Assembly (NCBI GenBank): GCA_029531795.1
Contig: JAPEIS010000016.1
Span: forward strand, 1,364,001 to 1,428,000
Source: Sclerotinia nivalis
Lineage: Eukaryota; Ascomycota; Leotiomycetes; Helotiales; Sclerotiniaceae
Length of the DNA stretch: 64,000 nucleotides
Direction of reading: 5' to 3'
In this document: one piece after another, positions 37,662 through 51,409 of the stretch
How positions within the stretch are numbered: the first letter of the stretch is position 1
How the letters are laid out: every line of letters starts with the position of its first letter
Notes under the pieces: generated by a model
Told to the model about the DNA's origin: nothing
The model's database searches: none
What the model saw: the letters and a program-made list of their open reading frames with translations, nothing else
Translations under genes and position numbers: made by a program

Positions 37662-37795
37662 AAAGCTATAGTCGATTCTTTACTATAATATAATATACTT
37701 TCTTCGTAACATTACTAATATAATCGAAAATGTAAGAATCATATATATAAAGAATCAATTAATCGTAAAACAGTAATCAAACTTTTTATTATTCT

Positions 37796-38008
37796 TGTCA
37801 CGGGGTCCCCGTATATGGTATACGGAGACCGCTCGGGTTCCGACCCGTAGGAGTCGGACCTTGGATAAGTGTAGGCTAGCCCCGGTCGGGGCTAGCGCTA
37901 CATATAAATGTGTTTAAGGAACTGTTTCTTTTATAGAAACGTAGCTCTTTGAGTTATATTTTATCAATAAAAGTGATTTCTGTTATTCTATTTGTTGTCT
38001 TTGTGATA
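37796..38008 (+). repeat. Gypsy-1 5' LTR (213 bp)
   Basis: Starts TGTCACGGGG and ends TTGTGATA (mutated CCGTGACA). The stacked inverted repeats are present with some C-to-T damage, mostly outside the GC-rich stems. Confidence 0.94.
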
Positions 38009-38274
38009 CTATGTAGCTTCTTCCTATCTGTATTGATATTTCTACGATGTTGTTCTGTTTGTATCCGTTTAGCCAATCCGGTTCCCCCGAAGAATTCGCT
38101 ACCGCTGTAATCAGTGATATTGCGATCTGATATCGTTATTTTACTTCCCTTTACGAATTCAGTATAAGAATGGAAACAGAAGTGATCGATCTACAATTCG
38201 TAATTCAAAAGCTTATTTTCGATCTGTAAGTCGAGAAAACTATATTTATATAATGGAAAGAGGAGAACGATAAA

Positions 38275-41200
38275 TTGATTATTTATCTAATTCAACTCTA
38301 TCCTGTCTTCGTTGCCCTATCTGTTTCAACCCCTACCGATCTGACCGACCCCTTGCCTTTGATTCCTATTACAACCCCAATTGCCGCTTCTATTCTATCG
38401 AAATTTCAATTGAATAAAAAGGTATCTGATCCTACATTGTTTGATAGAACGAAAATCGATCTTGATCGATTTGTCGATCAAATACAAAATAAAATGTATA
38501 CCAATTCCGATTGTTTCACTTCCCTGCATTCCCGCCTAACTTACGTAACTGGAAGATTAACTGGACCTACTACTATACAAATTCGATTGTATAATATCAA
38601 AGGACAATTTGTTAAACTTGTCGATTATGAAGATCTATTGCAAATACTGAAAAGAGTTTATAGAAACCAGAACAAATGAGCCGAGGCTTGGAAACTCCTG
38701 ATCAATCTGAAACAGAGGAACCAATTGTTCTATATCTTCTATACTGAGTTCCAAAGATTAGTATTGGAAGCCGGGATGGCTGACGATAATAGTACCCTGG
38801 TTATCCTATTAGAACAAGCTTTATCAAATAAATTGAAGAACCAGATTGTTATTGTCGAGTTCTTTACAAATAGTACCGATACATTCGTTGCTTTCATGTA
38901 GACATTGGAGAATCGCCGTTTGTATCTGATAGGACCGATCGGCTCTGATCGTAGCCCAATCGTCCTGCTACTCTGTACTATTATTCAAAACCTGAATCCT
39001 GTTAACTGTACCCCTGCTTCATCCCCGAATTCTACTATCCGATTTGTTGCTCCCGTTACGATTATATTTGTTGGAAATCCAATAGATTTCAATTCCCAAA
39101 GATATACTAATAAACGTAAACAAAGGGAATACTTCCATTATGGATCTGCCGATCACCATATGAAAGACTATTCGTTCCCAGATAATCGTTTTGTACAAAT
39201 TAGAGCTAACCTTACCAGTCTTGCCCCACTATCCTCTGTTCTATCTTCCGACCAGATTCAACCGTATACTATATCACCATACAATCTGTTCCCTTCCGGT
39301 TCCCCGAATTCGGGAAACGGAGCCCGTCTGGTATAAATTGTTATCAGACGAAAGCTCCGTGTATATTATGTCTATCCGTTATTGCAACTCAAAGTTTATC
39401 TTTCGTTGAAGAAACAAGCAATCGAACAAATCTGATAATATTGTCTGTTATTGTTCTATCGACGTTTGATCGATCCTGTCCTATTTATATTATAATGAAT
39501 AGCGGATACGAAGGATATACTTTCGTAAACTAAAGTTGAATGGAAGCTATTAAGCTCCCAATATACAAATTACCTATCCCATTCGAAATTATTAGATTCG
39601 ATGGAAAAATACTGTTCGAAAACCGAATGGATCGTTATATTCTAACCAATCTGCAAATCAATGATTACTATGAGAAAAGATCGAAAATCTATATTACTGA
39701 ACTAACTTATTATCCGATTATCCTGGGATTAGTCTAGCTAAAGAAGTACGATCCCTATATCGGATTTGTATCCAATACCTTTCACTTTGATAACGAGTTT
39801 TGCCGAAAGTTCTGTAATACACCTGCACAACCATCGAATATCCGAACCCTATCCAATATCCCTATCAAAGCCCATCCTGTTTATCTATCGCTTCGTCCTG
39901 AAGCGCTAAAGAAAAAAGATATAACAAACGTTTCAATCCGAGCTTGCTCGATGTACGTCTATCAAGGCTACAAGATATTCTAAGCTAGTATCGATTTGAT
40001 AGACCGAATCCTGAAGGAAAAAAAAGACCCTGCTTTCGAAGACCTGTCTTCTGAATTCCGTTTATGGATCGATATATTTTCTCTATATAACACTAACAAA
40101 CTACCTCCGCACCGCCCATACGATTATAATATCCGATTACAAGATAGAACTAAGCTACCGTTTGGAGCTCTGTATTCAATGTCTCGGGACGAATTGAAAG
40201 CTTTGTAAGAATGGTTAAAGAAAAACCTAACAAAAGGATTCATCCAATCAAATTCCTCCGCTTCCGCTTCGTCTATTTTATTTGTTAAGAAACCCAATAA
40301 TAGTCTTCGATTCTGTGTAGACTATCGTATATTGAATAATCTATCTATAAAAGACCGATACTTGTTGCCTTTAACCAAAAAGTCCTTGAATAACCTGAAA
40401 GGGATGAAGTATTTTACAAAAATAGATATCATTTCGATCTTCAATAATATTCGAATCAAGAAAGGACAAAAATACCTAATTACATTTCATACCCGATTCG
40501 GCCTGTTCGAAATTTTGGTTATACCATTCGGGCTGACCGAAACCCCAACAACGTTCCAATAATTTATCAATGATATTCTAAAAGAATACCTAGATATATT
40601 CTGCATTACTTATCTGGATGATATTCTGATTTATAACAAGACCTGTTCTGAATATATAAAGCATATACAAAAGGTATTAAACACCTTACGGAAAGCCAGA
40701 TTATATACCAATCTATCGAAATACGAATTCCTGAAATCTGAAACGAAATTCCTGGATCTAATTGTAGACTGAAAGGGGATCCGAATGAACCCAACCAAGA
40801 TTAAGATGATAATTGATTGGAAAACGCCGAAGAACCTGACGGATATATAAATGTTTATAAAATTTAACAATTTCTATCGACGCTTTATTTGCAACTTCTC
40901 CTCGATCATTCACCCGATGGTAAACCTGACCAAAAAGGATATAACTTTCCAATAGGATCCTGGTTGTGAGAAATCGTTCTCGAATCTGAAAGCTGTATTT
41001 ACAGCGGCATCTGTATTAGCCTCTTTCGATTGGAAGAAGGATGTAATCCTAGAAACGAATGTATCGGATTATGTATCTGCTGGAGTCCTTTCCCAATACG
41101 ATAACAATGGGATTCTGAAACTTGTTGTATATTTCTCAAAAAAGCATTCGATTGCAGAATGTAACTACGAGATTTATGATAAAGAATTACTAGCAATTAT

Positions 41201-43206
41201 CCGTTGTTTCGAAGAATGGCGACCCGAATTAGAAAATGCCTCTTCCCTGATCAAAATTATCACAAACCATAAGAATCTGGAGTACTTTACGACAATAAAG
41301 CTATTAAACCGTTGTCAAACCTGCTGATCTGAATTTCTATCCCGTTTCAATTTCAAGATTACATACCGTCCTGGAAAGCAAAGAGCGAAACCCGATGCTC
41401 TAACCAGGAGATCAAAGGATTTGCCTAAAAAGAGAAATAAACACCTTTTTCATCAAAATCAAACTGTTCTGAAAACTGAAAATCTAGATACAGATCTGTT
41501 TCCTATTGTTAAACCAAAAAAGAAAGTCTGTTTCGCGATTACAACCTGTAACCAAACCCGTATCGATACTCCATCGTCTATCCGCAATCCCGAACCATCT
41601 ATCCGCGAACCTGGATTACCTGCCTATGAACCTAAACTACTTGCGATACCCGATAACCCAATCCCTATCTAATTGCCTGAATCTATACAATTGGAACCCC
41701 CTGAAGAACTGAAACCCCTATTCGCTGAAGCTTATTTGTTCGATCTGCTTCCGCTATCGATCTTAAAGGCTTTAAAAAAGAATACTGTTAGATACCCGCA
41801 TATTACATTATCTAAATATACTATAAACAATAACCTATTATATTATCGTAAAAAGCTTTATATTCCTAATTACGATCCTTTGAAAGCAAAACTCCTCCGA
41901 ATGATCCACGATTCCCCTATTGCCGGACACCCGCACCATACCCATACCTTCGAACTGCTTTCCCGAAACTACTATTGGCCTGAATATTACAACTACATCT
42001 CCCGTTGGATACACAATTGTTATAGTTGCCATCGAGCCGCTCCGAACCGTAGAGGACAAGAAGGAATCTTACACCCTCTTCCGATCCCGCAACAAGCCTG
42101 AAGAGATATCTCAATCGATTTCATCACTCATTTTCCGAAAAGCTTTAGGTATGATGCGATATTTGTTGTAGTCGATCGATTAATTAAAATAAAGCATTTC
42201 CTGCCCTGCCGAGGAATCTGTAATTTCGAAGAAATCTTCCGTCTATTCCTGAAGCATATATGAAAGCTTTACGGCCTGCCGCAGATCATTATATCCGATC
42301 GTGGAGCTCAGTTTATCTCTGACTTCTGGAAGCATATCTGTAAACGACTAGATACTGTTTCGAAGCTATCGATAGTTTATCATTTTGAAATCGATGGACA
42401 AACGAAAAGGGCAAACGCAATACTCGAACAATACCTTCGTTCGTATGTATCCTACCTGCAGAACGACTGGTCCGAATGACTACCGATCATCGAATTCTCG
42501 ATTAACTCTGTTTAATCCGAAAGCTCTCGCTTATCGCTGTTCTTTGTTAATTACGATTTCCATCCCCGAATGGGTTTCGAATCCGTTGTGCTCTCCGATC
42601 GCTTTGGAGTCCTGGATGTTGAGGAATTCGTCAAAAAGATGAAGTCGATCATCGATCATTTGAAGATCGAACTGATCGTTAGTTAAACCTGCTATTCGAA
42701 GAATGCCGATTCCCACCGTTCATCTGTTCGTCGATACCAGCTTGGAGATTTAGTCTGGCTTAATGTTAAGAATATCCGAACTCTTTATCTCTAGAAGAAG
42801 CTAGATTGGAAGAACTTAGGTCTCTTTCGAATTCTGAAGGGTATAGGTTTGTACGTTTACGAATTGGAGCTTTCTGCCTCTATAAGGAATCATTTAATCT
42901 TTTATATTAATTTATTGTATCCTGCCAATGATGACTCTGTCCCCGATCAACGCAACCCGTTTTCTCCTTTTGTCGAAGTTGAAAACATTGAACAATTCGA
43001 TGTAAAGGAAGTCCTGGATTCCTGATGGGAACGTTGGGGCCGTGGTGGCCCCCGCCTGAAGTATATTGTCCGATGGGTAGGCTATGATATGTTTACCGAA
43101 GAGCCTATAGAGTATTTGGAGAATGCTCAAGAACTGATCTGTAATTATCATCGTCGTTATCCGGATAAACCTAGTCTTTCTAGTTGTCTTAACGGAATTC
43201 GATTCT
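38275..43206 (+). pseudogene. Gypsy-1 Gag-Pol with chromodomain, disrupted
   Basis: Gag about 38275-39335. Its zinc knuckle reads Y-x2-Y-x4-H-x4-Y (YFHYGSADHHMKDY, near 39130), all three Cys changed to Tyr. Protease-like region about 39340-39970. RT 39996-40790 with [28 protein letters not shown] and an intact YLDDIL (about 40610). RNase H about 41030-41330. Integrase about 41890-42560 with the H-H-C-C part (GHPHHTHTFELL, CYSCHRAAPNRRG) and catalytic segment ([11 protein letters not shown]). Chromodomain about 43000-43180 ([20 protein letters not shown]). Gln/Trp-type stops interrupt the frame (for example TTFQ-stop at 40560). Confidence 0.92.
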
Positions 43207-43220
43207 AAGGAGGGGGGTAC

Positions 43221-43433
43221 TATTACGGGGTCTCCGTATATGGTATACGGAGACCGTTCGGGTTCCGACCCGTAGGAGTCGGACCTCGGATAAGTGTAGG
43301 CTAGCCCCGGTCGGGGCTAGCGCTACACATAAATGTGTTTAAGGAACCGTTCCTTCTATAGAAACGTAGCTCTTCGAGTTACGTCTTATCAATAAAAGTG
43401 ATTTCTGTTATCCTGTCTGCTGCCTCCGTGATA
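43221..43433 (+). repeat. Gypsy-1 3' LTR (213 bp)
   Basis: Starts TATTACGGGG, where G-to-A and C-to-T changes have destroyed the canonical TG start, and ends CCGTGATA. Same length as the 5' LTR. Confidence 0.94.
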
Positions 43434-43659
43434 ATTCTTTCTAATCAATAAATAAACTATTACTTTTAAATTCAATAAACAAAAAGATATCGAAACGCTT
43501 GTAAACCGATAACATTCCGTTCAACATTTCAGTCTTTTATATAAAAATAAAAAGATCTTTCCCAAGCATTCCAAGCTAATTGATAACGCTCCTTTGTCGA
43601 TGAACTGGCAATTAGCAATGAGGACGACCCATTGTAGATTTCCTGATCGATATCGTTGT
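43434..43659. other. Spacer between Gypsy-1 and Gypsy A
   Basis: AT-rich, 226 bp, no feature seen beyond the ATTCT target duplication at its start. Confidence 0.5.
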
Positions 43660-43822
43660 TATCACGGTGAGGGAAAAGGTATCTGTAGGGTTGATCTATA
43701 GTTGTACTACGAGGAGAGAAAGAAGGTCAAGGAGGTGATTTGACTATATAAAGGTGAGTGCATACATATATACCTAAAGCATATATGATTATATACAGAT
43801 GAAGGGGGATGAATCCATAACA
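43660..43822 (-). repeat. Gypsy A 3' LTR (163 bp)
   Basis: Plus strand begins TATCACGGTGAGGG and ends ATCCATAACA. A purine-rich (minus strand) tract follows internally from 43823. Confidence 0.92.
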
Positions 43823-46800
43823 ATACTCTCTTTTTAAGAAATCTATTTGATCTTAAATGGACATTAAAAAATAAAGAAAAATAAAGAAAAAATACAGATC
43901 CCTTTTTTCAATTAAATCCTCGAACAAAAATATATGATATTCTTCAATATACGATATCCCAAATGCTATATCCTTTATTGTAATAATATATAATATACCT
44001 TTAAACGAAACGAACAATCTTAATACGAATGGATCTTTGTAAAATGAATATAGCAATCTCATTATATAACTCCAATTGCAAATTTTGTAGTTCCGGTTGC
44101 AATATAGCAGTATCAGGATGCTTTAGAACTCAAATTAGTAGCCCTAGCTTTTTTAGGTGAAGACGATGATACTCGATAAGAATTTTCTCGTTACCCTTTA
44201 AATTATTAACTGATTGCCAAGTTGGTATATAGTATCTCTATTTGACCAAATAATAATGACTATCCTTATTGTGATTATCTAGAACTCTTTCAAATATCCA
44301 TTTTTGAATAAACTTATCTTTATTATTGTTCCGCTCCAAAACTCTGTCCTGTATAATCAGGGATTCTGATTCGTTAATCATTGTTTGAGTCAAGAAATGA
44401 GAATTAGTATGAGTTGGAAGTAAAAGAAAATAATGGAAAACAGGAAAGATTTTAACATTTTTAGACAATTGAATAAAGCAAGTACAAAGATAAACCTTGA
44501 TAATCTTGTAAAGACCGATTCATTTATTATCTAGCTTTTTTGTTTTATACGAGGTCTTTATATTTTTAATATTGATATAGATTTTCTGGTCAATCATGTA
44601 ACGAGGTGAATTAGAACAGTAATAATTAATATAATCTTTATAAATAGCAATTGTTTGTTATACAAAAGTACAAAGTTGTTCCAAAATATATTTCATGCGA
44701 TCTGCGGTCCGATTACCTTTAAAGAATTCCTGTTTTTGTACTAGAATTATATCCGATAGACAAGATTTATTAGATTCAATACCTAAGTACAGATTAAAAC
44801 TATAATTGACAAAGAAAAACAAATAATCAATCGTTTCAGAAATCATATTATTGGATACAAATTCAACTAAGGGTAACCAATCCAATTAATCATCTTGATA
44901 ATAATTAACAAAAGCTTATAAATACTGCTTTAAAATTGAATTAATATATTCGATTTGATTATTTGTTTGAGGATGAAAAATTGAAGAGTGTTTTAAGATA
45001 ACTCCCAATCGCTTCGAGAGTTGTGACCAGAATTTTGATACGAATTGTATTCTTCGATTAGAAATGATATTGTTTGAAAGTCTATGAAGTATATAAATAC
45101 AGCTAATGAAGATATCGATTAACTTCTCTATCATTAGCGTATATATACCGATAAAATATTTCATTTTGATTAATCTGCAAACTATTACCAAAATATGTTT
45201 ATAGATAGAATTATAGCGAGTGCAATTTAGAAATGGTGTAATATAGTCGATTGAGATATCAGATTATATACGAAAAGGGACAGACAACGGTTTCAAAAAT
45301 CCGGGAGGTATCGATTTAGACGATTTAATACAAATATAAAGTTCGTAGGCCTTTATATAGGATACGATTTCCAAATATATATTAGACTATCAATATATAC
45401 AAGAAACAAGATCGATTGTTTTAATTCGATTAGAATAATCAATAAGATTAAAAGAATAAATCCGATAGATAATTTGAAATTTGAATTCATTGTTTAATGG
45501 AACCTAAAACTTATCCCGATAGTAAATTTTATTATTTTGGATCAAACAATCCTGTATAACGATTCGAAAAGTTTTACAATGCTTTTTTGGTTATTTAATT
45601 ATCAATAGATCGTTAAAAGTAGAGATAAGTTGATCTACGATATCAAATCTAGTATACATTGTATCGATTAAAGCATTAATTAATTGATCATAAAGCGATA
45701 CTATTATCTTTATCGATACCAAATTGATATATCCAATCAAATTCTTATAAAAATCGATGTCAAAACAATCTTGGGGGAGAACAATACGCTTTCGATTTTC
45801 TAAATATTTATCATTTGGATTAGAGCGATACAGTCGATCTTTGTGTTTTCTGTTGAGCGTGTTTGATCGAATAACTTTATTTCCTGGTCGATAGATTATG
45901 TGGAAATTATATTGAGATAGAAATTCGGATTATTGTATTTGTTATTGATTAAAGGTCTTTATAGTTATAAAATACTCGAGGTTTTTGTAATCAATGAAAA
46001 TCTCGAATTCCTTTTATAAATTTTGAAGCTCCAGGTGCTATTCTTCTATTGTCTTGATAATAACGAATAGTTCTTTATTATAGATTTTATAATTGTATTC
46101 CGCTATTATATACTTAAATGAAAAGTAAATAATTGAATGTAAAATATTATTATTATTATATTACAAAAGAACTCCTTTTGAGGCTCAATCGGAAGTATTA
46201 ATTTCCAAAACAGTTTTCTGTCTGTAATCGAAATATACCAAAACCGATATTGTTGTAAAAGCCCTTTTTAAAGTATCAAAAACCTTTATATAATTTGTAA
46301 TTCATTTTTATATAATATTCTTTTGCAAAAGATTATTGAAAGAACGATAAATCTTTGAAAAATCTTTTATAAAATATTAATAAAAGTTGATAAAGCTAAA
46401 AAAATCATTGTAAATCCTTTATATACAAAAGCAATTTCTAAAATGTAATAATTGTGATCTTTTCTTGATCTATTTCGATACTTTCAATTGTAATAATAAA
46501 ACTCAAATACTTTGTTTTTGTAATTTCGAATTCGCATTTGTTGATATCAATCTATAATCCAGTATCCATTAGCTTTTAAATCATTTAACGAATATACTCC
46601 TTATATTTTACAGGATTATCAAAGTAGATTAAGATATCATCGAGATACACAATACAATACTTATCCAATTCGTCGAAAAATGTATGATTAATATAATATT
46701 GGAATAATACAAATATATTACAAAAGTCAAAAGATATAATTAGAGATTCAAAAAGATTAAAACGAATAATAAATGTAGTTTTCTATTTATCCCCTTTAAC

Positions 46801-49800
46801 GATTCGCAACTTATTGAATATTGTAATGATATTAAGTTTAATATAAATTTTTGTATTACAAAGAACATCTAGTGTTTCATAAACAATAGATAATAGATAG
46901 CGATTCTTTATAGTAATGTTATTGAATCCTCGATAATCTTGATAGATACAAACTCCTCTTTCAGATTTGATAGTTAACAGTAAAGAAAAGATGTATTGCA
47001 ATCTCAATTCCTGAATGAACCTTTTGAAGAGATTATCATCGATCCATTTGCATATTATCATTAACTCTATTGACGATAAAAAACGGTTTTTGAAGTAAAA
47101 TGACTTTTTATCAGATATCAATTCAATCTTGTAATCCCAGATTCGATAAGGTAACAATTTATCTATATAATATAGAAAAAAGACAGAAAGTTTATCTTGT
47201 AATTATATAAAAAGCCTTTATTATATTTGATCATCACTAAAAGAAGATTTGCCGGTTAAAAATTTATCGATATCAGCTTCAGAAACCTTCTACAGATAGA
47301 GCAATTTATAGTAATTATATACAAAATCATAAAATTGCAATAGAGTTTTAGAAAGTATCTCTGCTATATTATTCTATCCTTATAAAATCGATCGAAAATC
47401 CTCTTTTATAAGTATCAGGAATAATATAACTTATTGTAAATGATCTTGCTCAATAGTTTTCTATATAACATTTAATTCATTTTATATCAACTGGATAACT
47501 TAAACATTATTTTATTGATAAAACAAAACAAAGTTAGAAACTTGTAACCAACGAATATCATCCATATTTGAACTTGTACTCTTGTAAACAAGTATAAAGA
47601 GTTCTTCAATAAAAAACAAAAGCAAACGATTTTTTGGATTATAAACAAAATAATATCGATCTGCAACCTTCAAAATCGACTTTGGATATAAACAATTGGG
47701 AATCATTTATACCTGATTATTTGATTCCCTATAACATTTTGTTCGATAATAATTCACATCAGATATTAGACCTTACTGAAATTCGAGATCAACAAAAGAA
47801 TCGTTAGATTGTGATATATAACCTTCATCCAATATCTCTTCGATAGAAGGTTTTTTATAAGAAACTCCTTTAGAAACAGAAAACATTTGAATAAATAAAA
47901 AATCGGTATCGTCTTTTGAACAATCCTCGATATAAAGAGAACAATATTTATAATCTGTATATTTAGCTTTTATATTAAAATCAATAAGGAATTTATTTAA
48001 AGGTTCAATAACATCAATAATCTATTGTAAAGTAACTTTTGCTAGATTCTTTTGTTCCTTAATCGGAGATAGGATCGTTGATGTACTAATTGGCTCTAAA
48101 TCATAACACATTGAGCAATTGGAAATACAATAATTTGAAAAGAATATTAAACTCATTTTTATCTAATTGATAATAGAATTATAATATTACAATTATAATA
48201 AGCCAAAGATTGATGATATCTTTAATGAAAACTGGATAATAAGCCAAAGATTGATGATATCTTTAATGAAAACTGGATAATATAAAAAGATCAATATTTA
48301 TAATGATCCTTTATAGCGATTTCCATTACAAAATATTCTGTAATTCTATCAACGACCTTTCCATCGGCAAATCGAAGCTCGCAAGGAAAAGATAAGAATT
48401 ATATTTTGATATTGTATTTGAGAACAAAAGAACGATTAACAAAAGCTTCCCCGAAGTATCCATTATCAATGAAACTTGTAATAGTAAAAGGGTTTTTATA
48501 TACAAAAAATATAATGGTTTTAACAAATAAAAATTTGTTATTTATAGAATTAAACTACAATGATTTATATCTATCTATTCCTCAATTTACCTTCTTACTC
48601 TTAGTATTCCTTCACAAACGATTTTTCGTAAAGATTAATCTTTTCTCTATTCAGGATTTTCCTTAACTAAACTAGATATAGAAACAACCTCCTCTAATTC
48701 GATATAGTTTTGCTATTATATCTGATTCAGATATTATTGGCCTTGTACCCAATTACCAGTATATCCTCCTCGAAATCCACCGCAACCATTGTTAAACCTA
48801 TTGACGCCTCGGAAAACCGGGGCGGCAATACATTGAACAAAAGCCAAATTAATTGGGACAATAACATTATAATTGGAAAAGACATTAATAGAAACCTATT
48901 TATCAAAAAGAAGATTACCATTGATATCATAAATGATATAATAATCAATCTGAAAATAACCGATCCTACTACAACAATTGCAAGAAACTATAGGATTAAA
49001 CTTCTTTTTCTTATTTTGCTAATCTTTTTGTTATTATCCCTTTTACTTTATTATATCAAGATCTATAAGGTCATCACCACCAATAACAAATACATTATCA
49101 GAATTTTTGTTATAATACTCGGCGTCACGAAGATTCTGATTCCAAGTAGAGAATTTCTTTTGTTAATTATCAATATTATTGACAATATAAAGATTCGAAT
49201 CACCAATAACCAAAGTTCGGAAAAGAATAATAATCTTTTGCTTCATTACGTTAACAATCTTGCAATCAGATTTATAACAAGAATTAACCAAATGAAACAA
49301 CATAAAAAAGAAAATCGAAAAGAACTCTTTTGAACCTATAGAAAGTTTATCGAATTTAAACGAAGCTTCCCTTTCAATATTTACAAAGATATATAATTTG
49401 TCCAATTTGATCAAAAACGAAACAGCAGAATCGAAACAAATAGAATCATCAACAAATCTGGTGATATCCGTAATACGCTTTTATCGTATTTGACCATCGA
49501 GAAGATTAATAGTATAACTAATCTTCTTTTGTTCAAAAACAAAGAGTTATAAATCGATTATCTAATAGAATTGCAAATCCAACTTCCAGGATTGATAATC
49601 CTCTTGGCAAACAAGAATATTAGATCTTTTGCCTTTAAAAACAAATAGATCCTTCTGAATTTAACAGGGAATGATTGGTTTCTAATTAATGATAGCACCA
49701 TCGGTATCCAGTTAAACTTGTTTGTCGGCCAAGGTACAAAAAAGCCCAATATTTTCCGTTTTGTATTCAAAATTTTGAAGAAAAATTATTCTTCGAAATA

Positions 49801-49963
49801 CGCCCTTTTTATACCTTATTTATACTAAACAAATCAATCCAAATTGAATACAATTGTCTCCAAAGAAATCGAACCAGTAGTTGTTGTGATATTGTCGCCG
49901 GCGCCCAAAACGCGTGAAATCGCGCTAAAACACAAAAATTCTTATTCCCTTCATCTCTTCATT

Positions 49964-51405
49964 ATGAGTGAAGAAATCTCTATAATAGATACTACCCTAT
50001 TCAATCATCTAGAAATGATATTAAACACTTTATGCCAAGAGAATTATACTGAGTATATTATTCATAAAAGAAACAATAACCCTTCATTCATTTTTTTTAA
50101 CTTTACCCCCTTTCAACTCTTCAACTTTCAAGCTCAACATGATATTTTGAGCTTTAATGATCTATTCAAATCACCAACCAATCCCCCAATACTTCAATTC
50201 AATAATAAACAAAGATAACAATTCAATCATTCAAAACCTCATATCAATTCATCAAAAGAAGTTATCAAACAAACCAGAAATCTACTTATCCTAATTGCTT
50301 CCCTGGAAAAGGATAATGAAGAACAATCAAAACTCCTCGACCTAATCAAAATATTCTACGAATACCTCGAAAAAAGAAAGTTCACAAAAGTCTCAAATAT
50401 TATTATATCCCAAATCTCCCACTTGGAAAACGCCACCAAACAAATCGAAAAACAAACTAATCATCTTTCCAATCTTCCGAATCCTTCAATCCCTTCTTCT
50501 ATAATTACCATATCAACCAATAATACAAACTATACTACTATCACTAAAATCACAAAAAAATGGAATCTAATTACAAAAGGAAAACCTACAAAACAAAGAT
50601 CTACAAAACAAAAGGAAGAAAAAAAGGATATCTCAATAAAACGCCTAATCCTTATCAATCTGGAAATCGAACATCCCTTCTCCTTCTCATCCCTTCAAAT
50701 GAGAAACTAAATCAATAAAGCATTCAAAACAATTAATATCAAAAATCCCATTATCTCAACCATTATTACTTCTATCAATAATAACCTTATTATAACCATC
50801 AACAATCCATTCACCTTTCAATTCTTATTAAATAAAAAAGGAATCTGGAACCAAATATTGAAATCTGAAAAAATTCAGAAAGATCAAGTATAGCACAAAG
50901 TGATCATCTACAAAATCCCAATCAAGGAATTCTCAGGATTTAAAGGAATGGATCTTATTTCAGAAGAAATTAAAATATATAATTCTGATTACTCCCTAAT
51001 AGAAACACTATATTAGCTTACTTCATCAATCAAAAGAACAACTCAATAAGAAAGAATTATTATAATAGTTTTTGCTACTGAAAAAGAAATAGATCTAATC
51101 ATTCGAAAAAGGCTATACATCGCTGGAATTAATATAAGAATCGAAAAGTTCTACAATTCCAAATCCAATTCTTAATACCAGAAATACCAAAGTTTCAATC
51201 ACAACGAATTATATTATAAAAAACCTCCTGTTTGTAAATTATATAATAATAAACATTTTACTGCCGGACATTTCTATTTAATCTGTCAAACAAAAAGCAA
51301 ACCTTGTCAACATCTAATAATCAAATGTACTAATTGCCAAGGAAATCATAAAGCCAATTCGAAATCCTGCGAAATCTATCAAGCAATTATAAAAAAAACC
51401 AATTA
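49964..51405 (+). pseudogene. LINE ORF1 (Gag-like, zinc knuckles), disrupted
   Basis: Begins MSEEISIIDT at 49964 after a leader of about 195 bp. Long Lys/Asn-rich frames with several stops lead to a C-terminal knuckle region (about 51230-51380) including CTNCQGNHKANSKSC, C-x2-C-x3-H-x6-C, as in ORF1 proteins of Tad1/I-type elements. RNA binding is inferred from family knowledge. Confidence 0.8.
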
Positions 51406-51409
51406 ATAC

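Larger units (their letters stand above)
37796..43433 (+). mobile_element. Complete chromodomain Gypsy retrotransposon (Gypsy-1), 5.6 kb
   Basis: Two direct 213-bp LTRs (37796-38008 and 43221-43433), perfect 5-bp target duplication ATTCT (37791-37795 and 43434-43438), and a polypurine tract AAGGAGGGGGG at 43208-43217 directly before the 3' LTR. Polyprotein order Gag, PR, RT, RNase H, INT, chromodomain. It is the source family of the two solo LTRs at 864-1076 and 23489-23701. No TGG-type tRNA primer site is seen right after the 5' LTR, so priming may be unusual. Confidence 0.96.

Noticed and set aside
48710..49333. 207-codon plus-strand ORF, Ile/Asn-rich
   Set aside because: Antisense to the Gag region of Gypsy A; the same antisense pattern recurs in copy B, and the composition is that of RIP-affected AT-rich DNA.
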